A DNA stretch of 64,000 bases from Acidobacteriota bacterium (GTDB lineage Bacteria > Acidobacteriota > Terriglobia > Acidiferrales > UBA7541). A program made the translations under genes and the position numbers. Under the pieces are notes generated by a model. That model worked only from the letters and a program-made list of their open reading frames with translations, was not told the DNA's origin and did not search any database. Location: contig JABCZN010000003.1 in the NCBI GenBank assembly GCA_013289665.1, forward strand, positions 62,001 to 126,000. Reading direction: 5' to 3'. Below, piece by piece: positions 54,801-62,382 of the stretch (its first letter is position 1; each line of letters starts with the position of its first letter).

Positions 54801-55955
54801 TTACTGCGTGTTGGCGGGTGAACTGGTCGCCGGCAGCGAGACCGCCGGCTTGATCGGCGGCAACGTGGATTTCGCCGCATCGGGCAGCTTGCCGGCGGTT
54901 TCAACCACCTGCTGCGCCAGATAATTCGTAACCTTTGCTTCGTCGCGCGCCGTCGCCAGATACGCCGAGCGCAACAGCTGTTCCTTGCGGTTGCGCAACG
55001 TATCGCGGACAGTCTGCTGCACCTGCGGATCGTCGACGCCGCGCTGTCCGGCGGCTTCGCGTGCCACCAGCTTCAGGATGCGAATGCTGTCCTTCAACTG
55101 GATTGGCGGGCTCACCTGCCCGGGCTTCAGTGCGATCACCGTCTTCTTCAGAATCGGGTCGGACTGGTTCAGCGCCGATTCTGGAATGTAGCCGAGGTCG
55201 CCGCCGTTTCCAGCCGTGTTCACGTCTTCGGAATAATCCATGGCCAGTTGAGCGAAATCAGCGCCGCTGTTCAGCTTGTCCGTCAGCATCTTGGCTTTGC
55301 GCTCGGCTTCGGCCGGGGTGGTTGCGTCGTCGTTCTTGCGGTTGCGCACCTGCAATTCCTTGCGGGGTGTAATCACGATCTGCGAAATCCGGTATCGCGG
55401 CTCGGCAACGTTAAACTGGTTGCGGTTGGTGTTGTAAAAATCCAGCACGTCCTGGTCGGTGATGGTGATTTTCGCCGCCACTTCGCGGTTCAGGAGTTTC
55501 TGGATGGAGAGTTGCCGCCGCAGATCGCGCTTCAGGTCGTCTACGCTCATTCCGCGCGCTTTCAGTTGCCTTTGGAATTCTTCTTCGGTGAACGGGCTCT
55601 TCAGTTCGGTGAACTTGTCCTCCACTTCGCCGTCGCTGGCTTCCAGGTTCAGCTTCTTGGCGCGCTCCAGCAGAATTTCGTTGTTGATCAGCTGGTCGGT
55701 GACGTTCAGCTTCAACGAGAGCGCTTCTTCCTGCGAAGGCTCCTGGCCCTCCGGATTCACCTGCGAACGGTAGTATTTCTCCACCTCGTCGCGCTTGATC
55801 TCCGTGCCGTTCACCGTTGCCCACACATCGGCCGCGTGGTGCTCGGAAGGTTTGCACCCGGCGAGGACGGAAAACACCAGTCCCGCCACGGGCAAGAGTG
55901 CCCCGGCGCGCCGCAGTCTGACTGCTCTGCTGATGGTGCTTGGGGAGAAGTTCAA
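54801..55955 (-). CDS. SurA/PpiC-like peptidyl-prolyl isomerase lipoprotein
   Basis: A 384-residue periplasmic foldase. The signal ends in a lipobox SVLAGC. A SurA-type N-terminal helical domain (about residues 40-190, with VNGTEIKRDEVEKYYRSQV and NVTDQLINNEILLERAKKL) precedes a parvulin-type rotamase domain (about 205-330, RYRISQIVITP, GADFAQLAMDYSED, GGDLGYIPESAL). The start is uncertain: no ATG lies between rpmB and the signal, so TTG at 55955 is proposed, nine bases after the rpmB stop. It probably assists outer-membrane protein folding. Confidence 0.82.
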   Translation of the reverse strand: MNFSPSTISRAVRLRRAGALLPVAGLVFSVLAGCKPSEHHAADVWATVNGTEIKRDEVEKYYRSQVNPEGQEPSQEEALSLKLNVTDQLINNEILLERAKKLNLEASDGEVEDKFTELKSPFTEEEFQRQLKARGMSVDDLKRDLRRQLSIQKLLNREVAAKITITDQDVLDFYNTNRNQFNVAEPRYRISQIVITPRKELQVRNRKNDDATTPAEAERKAKMLTDKLNSGADFAQLAMDYSEDVNTAGNGGDLGYIPESALNQSDPILKKTVIALKPGQVSPPIQLKDSIRILKLVAREAAGQRGVDDPQVQQTVRDTLRNRKEQLLRSAYLATARDEAKVTNYLAQQVVETAGKLPDAAKSTLPPIKPAVSLPATSSPANTQ

Positions 55956-55963
55956 AGGTTCGC

Positions 55964-56155
55964 TCAGGCTGCTTTGGTCACACGGCCCAGACGAATGCAA
56001 GCCGTGCACACGCGAATCTGTTTGTGAACGCCCGAAACGACTGCCCGGACGCGCTTCAAATTCGGATTCCAGCGGCGACGCCGGGTGTTGTTGGCGTGGC
56101 TGACCACGTTTCCATAATGCGGCCCTTTGCCGCAAAGATCACACTTCAATGCCAT
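55964..56155 (-). CDS. rpmB: 50S ribosomal protein L28 (zinc-ribbon form)
   Basis: A 63-residue ribosomal protein. It starts [20 protein letters not shown] and has the [14 protein letters not shown] segment. Cys pairs (CDLC and CTAC) show it is the zinc-binding C+ form. GGAG and AGGAA lie before the ATG. An upstream in-frame extension is hydrophobic and unlikely. It is on the minus strand, upstream of the SurA-like gene, and they are probably cotranscribed. Confidence 0.95.
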   Translation of the reverse strand: MALKCDLCGKGPHYGNVVSHANNTRRRRWNPNLKRVRAVVSGVHKQIRVCTACIRLGRVTKAA

Positions 56156-56358
56156 ATCGATTCCTGCACTCCAAAAGATTGAAAAGCAAAGTCTTAATTG
56201 TAGCAGAAGCCCGCAAAATCGCAAAACAAATGGGACGGGAAGAAACTCAGGTATTTTCATAACTTTTGAAGCCATTGAAGGCTCTGGCGCGCGAGCTAGA
56301 GGGCCTTCCAGGGCCGCGTTTGTTATACTAATCGAGCTTTCACTGAAAGAGCTGAACG

Positions 56359-57291
56359 GTGAGTCCTGTGCGCATCTCCATCGTCGAATACCTCAACACG
56401 GCACCCCTCGTACGCGGCTTCACGCATGGGCCGCTGCGCGGGAAGTATGCGCTTTCCTTCAGCGTGCCGTCACAGTGCGCGGAGGCGTTGCGTTCCGGGG
56501 CTGCGGACGTCGCGATTATTCCAGCCATTGAATACCAGCGCATTCCGGATCTGGTGATCCTGCCGAATCTCTCCATCGCCTCCAAAAAATCCGTGCGCAG
56601 CCTGTTATTGGTCTCCGGGAAGCCGATCCAGAAAGTCGCGCGCATTGCGCTCGATCGCAGCTCGCGCAGCACACAAGCGCTTACGCGCATCCTTTGTGAA
56701 AAGTTCTGGCACAGCAACCCGGAATTTTTCGAAGCGGCGCCCGACCTGCCGGCGATGCTCGAGCAGGCCGACGCGGCACTGCTCATCGGCGACCCCGCGC
56801 TGCGACTGGCCCTTGCTTGCTCGCCCGGGGCTCATCGGGATGACGCTGGTGACATTGTCTCGACGGCTTCCCTTGCCGGGCTCAGTGGGAACGGCCCCGT
56901 CTACATCTACGACATCGTCGAAAAGTGGCGGGCCCTGACCAACCTGCCCGCGGTGCTCGCCGTCTGGGCCGCGCGTGCCGAAATCGTCACCCCGGAACTC
57001 GTGCGGGATTTTCAGGATTCGCTGGCCTTCGGATTGCAGCTTGTGGACGCGATCGCCACAGAAGCTGCGGCAGAAATGAAGCTGCCCGCCGGCGAGTTGC
57101 GGCGCTATCTCCTCGAAAACATCGACTATCGCCTGGACGAAGAAAATTTGCGAGGCCTGACGCGCTACTATCAACTTGCTGCGGAAATGGGACTGATTCC
57201 CCAGGTGAACACGATCGCCCTGGCCGCGGAACCGGACGGTCCGGTGCGGTATATGGATGTTGTCGCTGGCAGCCGCGGGAACCCGGGATGA
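56359..57291 (+). CDS. mqnA: Chorismate dehydratase (menaquinone, futalosine pathway)
   Basis: A 310-residue enzyme with a periplasmic-binding-protein fold. It removes water from chorismate to give 3-enolpyruvyl-benzoate, the first step of the futalosine route. Seen are [42 protein letters not shown], and [21 protein letters not shown]. The start is GTG, with a TATACT box upstream. mqnC follows after about 50 bases. Confidence 0.92.
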   Translation: MSPVRISIVEYLNTAPLVRGFTHGPLRGKYALSFSVPSQCAEALRSGAADVAIIPAIEYQRIPDLVILPNLSIASKKSVRSLLLVSGKPIQKVARIALDRSSRSTQALTRILCEKFWHSNPEFFEAAPDLPAMLEQADAALLIGDPALRLALACSPGAHRDDAGDIVSTASLAGLSGNGPVYIYDIVEKWRALTNLPAVLAVWAARAEIVTPELVRDFQDSLAFGLQLVDAIATEAAAEMKLPAGELRRYLLENIDYRLDEENLRGLTRYYQLAAEMGLIPQVNTIALAAEPDGPVRYMDVVAGSRGNPG

Positions 57292-57342
57292 AGCAGGTTT
57301 TCACAATCGAAGCAAAAAGTTTATGATTTGAGGATAGCGACC

Positions 57343-58407
57343 GTGGCAATCACAAAACACCAAGCGCTCGAGATGCTCCAGTCCGATGACCTCGTCGGCA
57401 TCGGCATGGACGCCCATCAGGTGCGGCTCAAGAAAAACGATCCGCGCATCGCCACCTACCAGATCGACCGCAACATCAACTACACGAATTTCTGCACCGA
57501 ATACTGCTCGTTTTGCGCATTCTACCGCCCGCTCGGCGCCAAGGACGGCTACATCCTGTCGTTTGAAACCATCTACGCCAAAATCGACGAGATGCTCGAA
57601 CTGGGCGGCACCGGCGTTCTTCTGCAAGGCGGCTTGCATCCCGACCTGCAGATCGGCTACTACGAAAATCTTCTGCGCTCCCTGAAATCGCGCTACCCGC
57701 AGGTACACCTGCACTGCTTCTCCGCTCCGGAGATTTTGTGCATCGCGGAGGTCAGCGAACTCTCGATCCGTGACACCATCCAGCGCCTGATGGACGCAGG
57801 TCTGCAGTCCATCCCCGGCGGCGGCGCGGAAATTCTTGATGACGAAATTCGCGGCAAGATCGCCCGCCTGAAGTGCACGAGCGACGATTGGGTGGAAGTC
57901 CACCGCACGGCGCATTCCCTCGGCTTGCGCACCACGGCCACGATGATGTTCGGCTGCGGCGAAACGCTCGAGCACCGCGTCAATCATCTCGACCGTGTCC
58001 GTCAGCTTCAGGAAGAAACCGGCGGCTTCACCGCATTCATCCCCTGGATTTTTGCGGCGGAGAATACCGCACTCGGCAAAAAGGTGCAGGAAACCACAGC
58101 GGTCGATTATCTGAAGACGCTCGCCGTCAGCCGGCTCTATCTCGACAACATCGACCACATTCAATCGAGTTGGCTCACGCCGGGCATCAAAGTTTGTCAG
58201 GTGGGCTTGCAGTTTGGCGCCGACGACGTCGGCAGCATCCTGATTGAGGAAAACGTGGTGTACGCCGCCGGCGTCACGCGCCGTACCAATGAAGAAGAAC
58301 TTCGCCGCATCATCACCGACGCCGGCTTCCAGCCCGCACAGCGCGACACCCTCTACCGTTCTTACGTGCTGAAACCCCCGGTTGCCCGCGAACTCACCGC
58401 CGCCTGA
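57343..58407 (+). CDS. mqnC: Cyclic dehypoxanthinylfutalosine synthase
   Basis: A 354-residue radical-SAM enzyme of the futalosine menaquinone pathway. It cyclises dehypoxanthinylfutalosine. The iron-sulfur motif reads CTEYCSFCAF (CxxxCxxC, about residue 50). Other hallmarks are GVLLQGGLHPDL, SIPGGGAEIL and RTTATMMFGCGE. It is MqnC rather than MqnE by these motifs. GTG at 57343 with GAGGA upstream is preferred; TTG at 57328 is an alternative. Pairing with mqnA shows that menaquinone is made by this route. Confidence 0.93.
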   Translation: MAITKHQALEMLQSDDLVGIGMDAHQVRLKKNDPRIATYQIDRNINYTNFCTEYCSFCAFYRPLGAKDGYILSFETIYAKIDEMLELGGTGVLLQGGLHPDLQIGYYENLLRSLKSRYPQVHLHCFSAPEILCIAEVSELSIRDTIQRLMDAGLQSIPGGGAEILDDEIRGKIARLKCTSDDWVEVHRTAHSLGLRTTATMMFGCGETLEHRVNHLDRVRQLQEETGGFTAFIPWIFAAENTALGKKVQETTAVDYLKTLAVSRLYLDNIDHIQSSWLTPGIKVCQVGLQFGADDVGSILIEENVVYAAGVTRRTNEEELRRIITDAGFQPAQRDTLYRSYVLKPPVARELTAA

Positions 58408-58430
58408 GAGTCATCCGCAGCACCAGTCCT

Positions 58431-58478
58431 CACACCCTGAGCCTATCCGACAAGGATAGGCGAAGGATCTCAACTTAC
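58431..58478. repeat. MITE-like intergenic repeat (copy B, partial)
   Basis: The segment TGAGCCTATCCGACAAGGAT with its continuation AGGCGAAGGATCTCAACTT matches the left part of the 20524 element at most positions. It keeps the hairpin (CTATCC-GACA-AGGATAG). The right half is not conserved, so it is a partial or diverged copy after mqnC. Confidence 0.55.
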
Positions 58479-58526
58479 GATTTGTCATCGACTGGAAACT
58501 TGAGGAAACGTGCTCGACCTGAACCT

Positions 58527-59159
58527 TCACTTCCGCAGCCTCAGCAACAACTCCACTTCCGTTCCTTCCGGAAGATCCAACGCATCATGTGGCTCTAACA
58601 CGCCATCCTTATAACGGGCAATCAGCCGCATCGAGCCGTCCCTGCCTGCCGGTTTCCCCGCTTTCGCGCCGGGCGCGCCGCCCGATCCCGACGTTTCATC
58701 GAGCGCCTGGTTCGCCAGCGCGTCGGCTTCCTTGTTCTGCTCCCGATAAACGTGGATGATCTGAAACGATTCGAACGTCTGCGATATTTTCTTTGCGCGT
58801 TCAAAAAGCGGCTTCAACTCCTCGCTCTTCACCTTGTACTGCCCGCGCATTTGCTTGACCATCAATTCCGAATCGCTCTCGACCCGCAACGCGCGAATGC
58901 CGTGGTTCTGCGCGTAATCGAGCGCCGCGATCAGCCCGTAATATTCCGCCACATTGTTGGTGTTGTTTCCGATGTACTTCCTGAGCCGCGCTACAATCTC
59001 GCCCCGCGGGTCGCGCACCACCACGCCGTACGCCGCTGGGCCCGGATTTCCCCGCGAGCCGCCGTCAACATTCGCCTGGTAGGCCGCGATCGCCTTGCGC
59101 TCGGGTTCCGCTAAGCCGAAAAGGCCCGCGTCTTTTGGCACTGAAGGGCGCTTCCACAT
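58527..59159 (-). CDS. Ribonuclease HI with C-terminal DUF104-like domain
   Basis: A 210-residue protein. Residues 25-155 form an RNase HI domain that cuts RNA in RNA-DNA hybrids. The acidic residues are in NVDGGSRGNPGP, NVAEYYGL, VESDSELMVKQM and NKEADALAN. After a Gly/Pro linker, residues 176-210 read MRLIARYKDGVLEPHDALDL followed by PEGTEVEL. That closely resembles the AF2212-like (DUF104) antitoxin family. The fusion is unusual. The ATG overlaps the stop of the next upstream gene by one base (TGATG). Confidence 0.88.
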   Translation of the reverse strand: MWKRPSVPKDAGLFGLAEPERKAIAAYQANVDGGSRGNPGPAAYGVVVRDPRGEIVARLRKYIGNNTNNVAEYYGLIAALDYAQNHGIRALRVESDSELMVKQMRGQYKVKSEELKPLFERAKKISQTFESFQIIHVYREQNKEADALANQALDETSGSGGAPGAKAGKPAGRDGSMRLIARYKDGVLEPHDALDLPEGTEVELLLRLRK

Positions 59160-59920
59160 CAGGAGTTCGCCGCTCCTGTGGCCGACTCCTTCGGCGCGGC
59201 GTGGGCGATGGGTTCGAGCGAATAAAGAATCCGCCCGCAGGATTCGCAGCGGAAGATCTCTTCATCGGTGTCCGATTCGAGCAGTTGCACCGTATGCGGC
59301 AGCGCCCGCAATCCGCACGCCTTGCACTGCCCGTCGCGCACCTGCGCCAGCGCGGTGCCGGGATGCTTTTTGGCAATCCGTTCGTAAAGCTCCAGCAGCT
59401 CTTCGGGAATTTTCTTCGCGATGCCGCGGCGCTCGGCGGTGGCCGCTTCCCAGGCCTTCTTTTTCCCGGCGAACTGCTCTTCGATCTGTTTTTTCTCCGC
59501 CGCAATCACCTGCTGGGATTCCTTCAGTTCCGCTTCCAGGCGTTTCACGCGGCGTTCCGCTTCCTCGACCTTCATCATCTGTTCGAGCACCAGGTCTTCA
59601 GCCTTGCCGGCTTCGCTGTCAGCCGTCGTGATTTCATGTTGCAGCGCTTTGTAAGCCTCATTGGTTTTGACGGAGCTGCTCTGTTCGCGATACTTTTTGG
59701 CGCGAACCTTCCACTGTTCCACGTCCAGCTCAAGTTTCTTGCGTTGGGCAAGAGCCTGCGTCAGCGCTTCTTTCGCCGAGGTCAGCGCGGTCCGCTCGCC
59801 GCTCAGCTTCGCGTCGGCTTCCCGCTGCCGTTTTGGCATGCCTTCCAGTTCGGCGCGCAGCGCAGTCGCATTCTGGTCGAGCCGCTGCAGCTCGAGCATC
59901 TGTGGAATAGCGGGATTCAT
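59159..59920 (-). CDS. Coiled-coil protein with C-terminal zinc ribbon (CT398-like)
   Basis: A 253-residue protein. Residues 10-185 form a long coiled coil (LRAELEGMPKRQREADAKL; EEAERRVKRLEAELKESQQ). The last part is a C4 zinc ribbon with CKACG and CESCG. This architecture is the DUF164/zf-RING_7 family (CT398, HP0958-like). Members have been linked to sigma-54, flagellar mRNA or secretion, but no general role is settled. It is coupled to the RNase HI gene, a frequent pairing. Confidence 0.85.
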   Translation of the reverse strand: MNPAIPQMLELQRLDQNATALRAELEGMPKRQREADAKLSGERTALTSAKEALTQALAQRKKLELDVEQWKVRAKKYREQSSSVKTNEAYKALQHEITTADSEAGKAEDLVLEQMMKVEEAERRVKRLEAELKESQQVIAAEKKQIEEQFAGKKKAWEAATAERRGIAKKIPEELLELYERIAKKHPGTALAQVRDGQCKACGLRALPHTVQLLESDTDEEIFRCESCGRILYSLEPIAHAAPKESATGAANS

Positions 59921-59980
59921 ACGGGCTTGATTCTAACACACGGGGACGATGAGCCTTCCAAGGCGGGCGAAGACGATGGA

Positions 59981-60004
59981 GTGGCCGGTCCTAAGACCGG
60001 CCAC
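59981..60004. repeat. Intergenic palindrome GTGGCCGGTC-CTAA-GACCGGCCAC
   Basis: A perfect ten-base-pair stem with a CTAA loop, in the short gap between the stop of the DUF6249-like gene and the start of the zinc-ribbon gene, both on the minus strand. It shares layout and GGCCG core with the copies at 15556, 17662 and 26483. Confidence 0.65.
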
Positions 60005-60017
60005 CACACAAATTCGA

Positions 60018-60377
60018 TTACGACGCTTTCAGATCCCTGCGAATCAGCGCCGCGTCCAGGAAATAGCCCATCCCCACCGCCAGCGGCAAAATGCCAAACG
60101 CCGAGGCCACCAGCGTTTCCGGCTCGCCCAGAACCCGTGCGATCATCGCGAACATCAGGATAAAACCAACGCCGCCGCTCACCAGCAGAACCCCGGCTCG
60201 CCGCGACCTGGCATACTGCGAAAGCTCCGGCTCCATGGGGATCTCGGTACCGCGCGCCAACGCGGCCAGCCGCTCTTCCGTGCGCAATTTGCGCACCCTA
60301 TAAAACGTATACATCAACGCCAAAGGGATCCCGCACGTCAGCACCACGGCAACCAATCCGATCACATCGCCACCCAT
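60018..60377 (-). CDS. Three-helix membrane protein (DUF6249-like)
   Basis: A 119-residue protein with an N-terminal transmembrane segment (VIGLVAVVLTCGIPLALMY), a basic loop with FYRVRKLRTEERLAALARG, and two more membrane segments near the end. This layout is seen in the DUF6249 family of small membrane proteins; the assignment is tentative. GGGAGAG lies before the ATG at 60377. Function unknown. Confidence 0.6.
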   Translation of the reverse strand: MGGDVIGLVAVVLTCGIPLALMYTFYRVRKLRTEERLAALARGTEIPMEPELSQYARSRRAGVLLVSGGVGFILMFAMIARVLGEPETLVASAFGILPLAVGMGYFLDAALIRRDLKAS

Positions 60378-60504
60378 TTTATTGCTCTCCCTTCCGCTTA
60401 TCATCCGCCGGCCGCTTTGCGCGGCCTCACCCCTAAATACGCAGAAGGGCGGCCAATTGTTCCCGCCGACAGGTCGAAAGTGATTGATTCTGGAGGGTGA
60501 AAAG

Positions 60505-60897
60505 TTACTGAACTTCGCGGACTTGCATCGAGGAATCGATGGCCAGGGTCGGATAGCGGATCTGCGAACCTTCCGGCGCCGGCGCGTGGCGCGCCACAAC
60601 CTGGAATTCCGCGCCTCCCGTGCAATTTACCTCGTAAGTATAGCCCTCCCGCCCGGACCGCGACACCTTGAGCGAAGCCGACGAAATCAACTCATCCAGC
60701 GAGACGCAGTTGCTGTTCAGGGCCAGGTTTCCGCGCTCCGCCTCGGCGATCTGGAGCAGGTCCATGCGTACTCCGGTCAGGTTGATGGCCTGGGTTGTGG
60801 CCGTGCCCGCGTCGGAGGTCGGCATCCTCTTCAAATAGAATTCATACACCGCGAACAGAATCAGGGCTGCCACCAGTACCAGGGCAAGAGCGCGCAT
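60505..60897 (-). CDS. Small membrane-anchored protein of unknown function
   Basis: A 130-residue protein with one N-terminal hydrophobic helix (LALVLVAALILFAVYEFYL). A soluble domain follows, with two Cys (SNCVSLDEL and VNCTGGAEF) that could form a disulfide. The pattern hydrophobic helix, amphipathic helix (MDLLQIAEAERGNLA), small beta domain resembles minor pilin-like proteins, but there is no prepilin cleavage site. AGGAA stands before the ATG. Confidence 0.6.
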   Translation of the reverse strand: MRALALVLVAALILFAVYEFYLKRMPTSDAGTATTQAINLTGVRMDLLQIAEAERGNLALNSNCVSLDELISSASLKVSRSGREGYTYEVNCTGGAEFQVVARHAPAPEGSQIRYPTLAIDSSMQVREVQ

Positions 60898-60989
60898 GTC
60901 GCCATTCTTTCCTGACTACTCGTTTCGCGCAAGCTCTAAGCCGCCCGCCGAATACGATTGGTAACAACCCCGGGCAATTTCCCCCGCCT

Positions 60990-61169
60990 GCCGCCTGCTG
61001 GCTGCGAACGGCGAGCGACGACGAGCTTTCGCTCGAGCTCGAACCCGGCGATTCTCTCCTCTTTTTCACGGAAGCTCTCAGCGACGCCGGCAATATCCGG
61101 GACCAGGAGTTTCAGCTGGATGGCATCCCGGGACGGCTGTCGCCGCCAGGCCGGCGAACCCCAGCTTGA
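60990..61169 (+). pseudogene. PP2C/SpoIIE-type phosphatase remnant
   Basis: The 490-bp gap between two genes holds a reading frame with LRTASDDELSLELEPGDSLL followed by FFTEALSDAGNIRDQEFQLD. It matches the LxPGDxLxFFTDGxxEAxNxxGExFG region of SpoIIE/RsbU-type serine phosphatases. The usual TDG is TEA. The flanks are broken and no start or catalytic N-terminal part is present. It is a short relic. The remaining gap (61170-61391) shows nothing else. Confidence 0.6.
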
Positions 61170-61391
61170 CCCGCCGGGGCAGATTCCCGCAGCGATTCGG
61201 GATTTCACCACGGGCTCGAAGCAGTCAGACGACAGGACCGCCGCTCAGTCCCGGCTCAACCGATAGCGGCCCGGGCATCGGGCTTTTCACCGTGGTCAAC
61301 TGGGCAAAGCTTTGTCTCTTTTCAATTGACCTCCGGCCACTTCTCCAGTAACTAAGGTAGTCAAAGTTCACTTGGTATCTAGGAGTCCTCG

Positions 61392-62195
61392 ATGAATAGA
61401 AAATCCCCGTATCCTGCGGCACTCGTTTGCCTCCTCACCTGCGCGTTGACGATTCCCTTTGATGCCCTGGCACTGCCCGATGCCACTGGCCAGCGCGCCG
61501 GGGAAGTTTCCCGCGTGATCCCGGCCGTCAGCCTCACGCGCGGCGCGAAGTCGATGAACGCCAGCGCGAAAACTCCCGTTGATTGGCAGGATGTGCTAAG
61601 TACCCAGGCCAATGGCCGCGCGCGTGTTTCGCTCGACGACGGCTCCGTGCTCAACGTCGGCTCGGATTCCTCCGTGAAGGTCGTGAAGCACGACGCCGGC
61701 GCGCAGCAGACCGATCTAGAAGTGACGGTCGGGAAAATCCGCTCGCAGGCGCAAAAAATTTCCCAGGCCAACGGGAAGTTCGAAGTGCACACGCCCTCGG
61801 GAGTTGCCGGCGTGGTCGGCACGGATTTTTATGTCGCCTACGAGAACAACGTGATGACGGTGATCGTGTTTGACGGTGTCGTCACGGTCTGCAATCTGGC
61901 CGGCGTTTGCGTAGCCGTCAAAGCCGGGCAACTTACCACCGTGCGCAACAGCGACTCGAACGGCCCGGCCGCGCCCTCGCAAGCGAATCTGTCCACGCTT
62001 ACAGAAGCCGTCGCCAGCACTACTCTTGAAACCGGCCCGGGCATCGGCCAGATTCACCACATCAGCAAAGGCGCGGCGATCACCATCGGCATTCTGGCGG
62101 TAATACCCATCGTGGTCGTTCCGATTGTGACCACCCGCGGTTCAAGCACCCCGGCGCCAACCAACGGGTGCCCGATTGGCGTAAAGGCCTGCTGA
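61392..62195 (+). CDS. Secreted FecR-domain protein
   Basis: A 267-residue exported protein. After a signal peptide (ending near ALALP) comes a FecR-like beta domain (about residues 60-180). Seen are VLSTQANGRARVSLDDGSVL, SSVKVVKHD and the HTPSGVAGVVGTDFYVAY strand, where FecR domains read TPxGxxxxxGTxF. A hydrophobic segment near the C-terminus (AITIGILAVIPIVVVPIV) may anchor it. No sigma factor or TonB receptor is adjacent, so it is not a classical iron-uptake regulator. AGGAG precedes the ATG. Confidence 0.8.
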   Translation: MNRKSPYPAALVCLLTCALTIPFDALALPDATGQRAGEVSRVIPAVSLTRGAKSMNASAKTPVDWQDVLSTQANGRARVSLDDGSVLNVGSDSSVKVVKHDAGAQQTDLEVTVGKIRSQAQKISQANGKFEVHTPSGVAGVVGTDFYVAYENNVMTVIVFDGVVTVCNLAGVCVAVKAGQLTTVRNSDSNGPAAPSQANLSTLTEAVASTTLETGPGIGQIHHISKGAAITIGILAVIPIVVVPIVTTRGSSTPAPTNGCPIGVKAC

Positions 62196-62382
62196 GGCTC
62201 GATTCCCATTTTTAGTGCATTCAAGTGGCCTCTTCGGTTAGCAACGCTCGCATCGCTCGAGCCATCTAACCCGAGGTAGTGGCTTTGCCGCTTCTCGCCG
62301 TCCACACCACGCTTTGTCTACCCACCGGCGGTGGCGTACACTGATCTTTTGAGTATTGCGTCTAATTGTGAGTGAGGCACTC

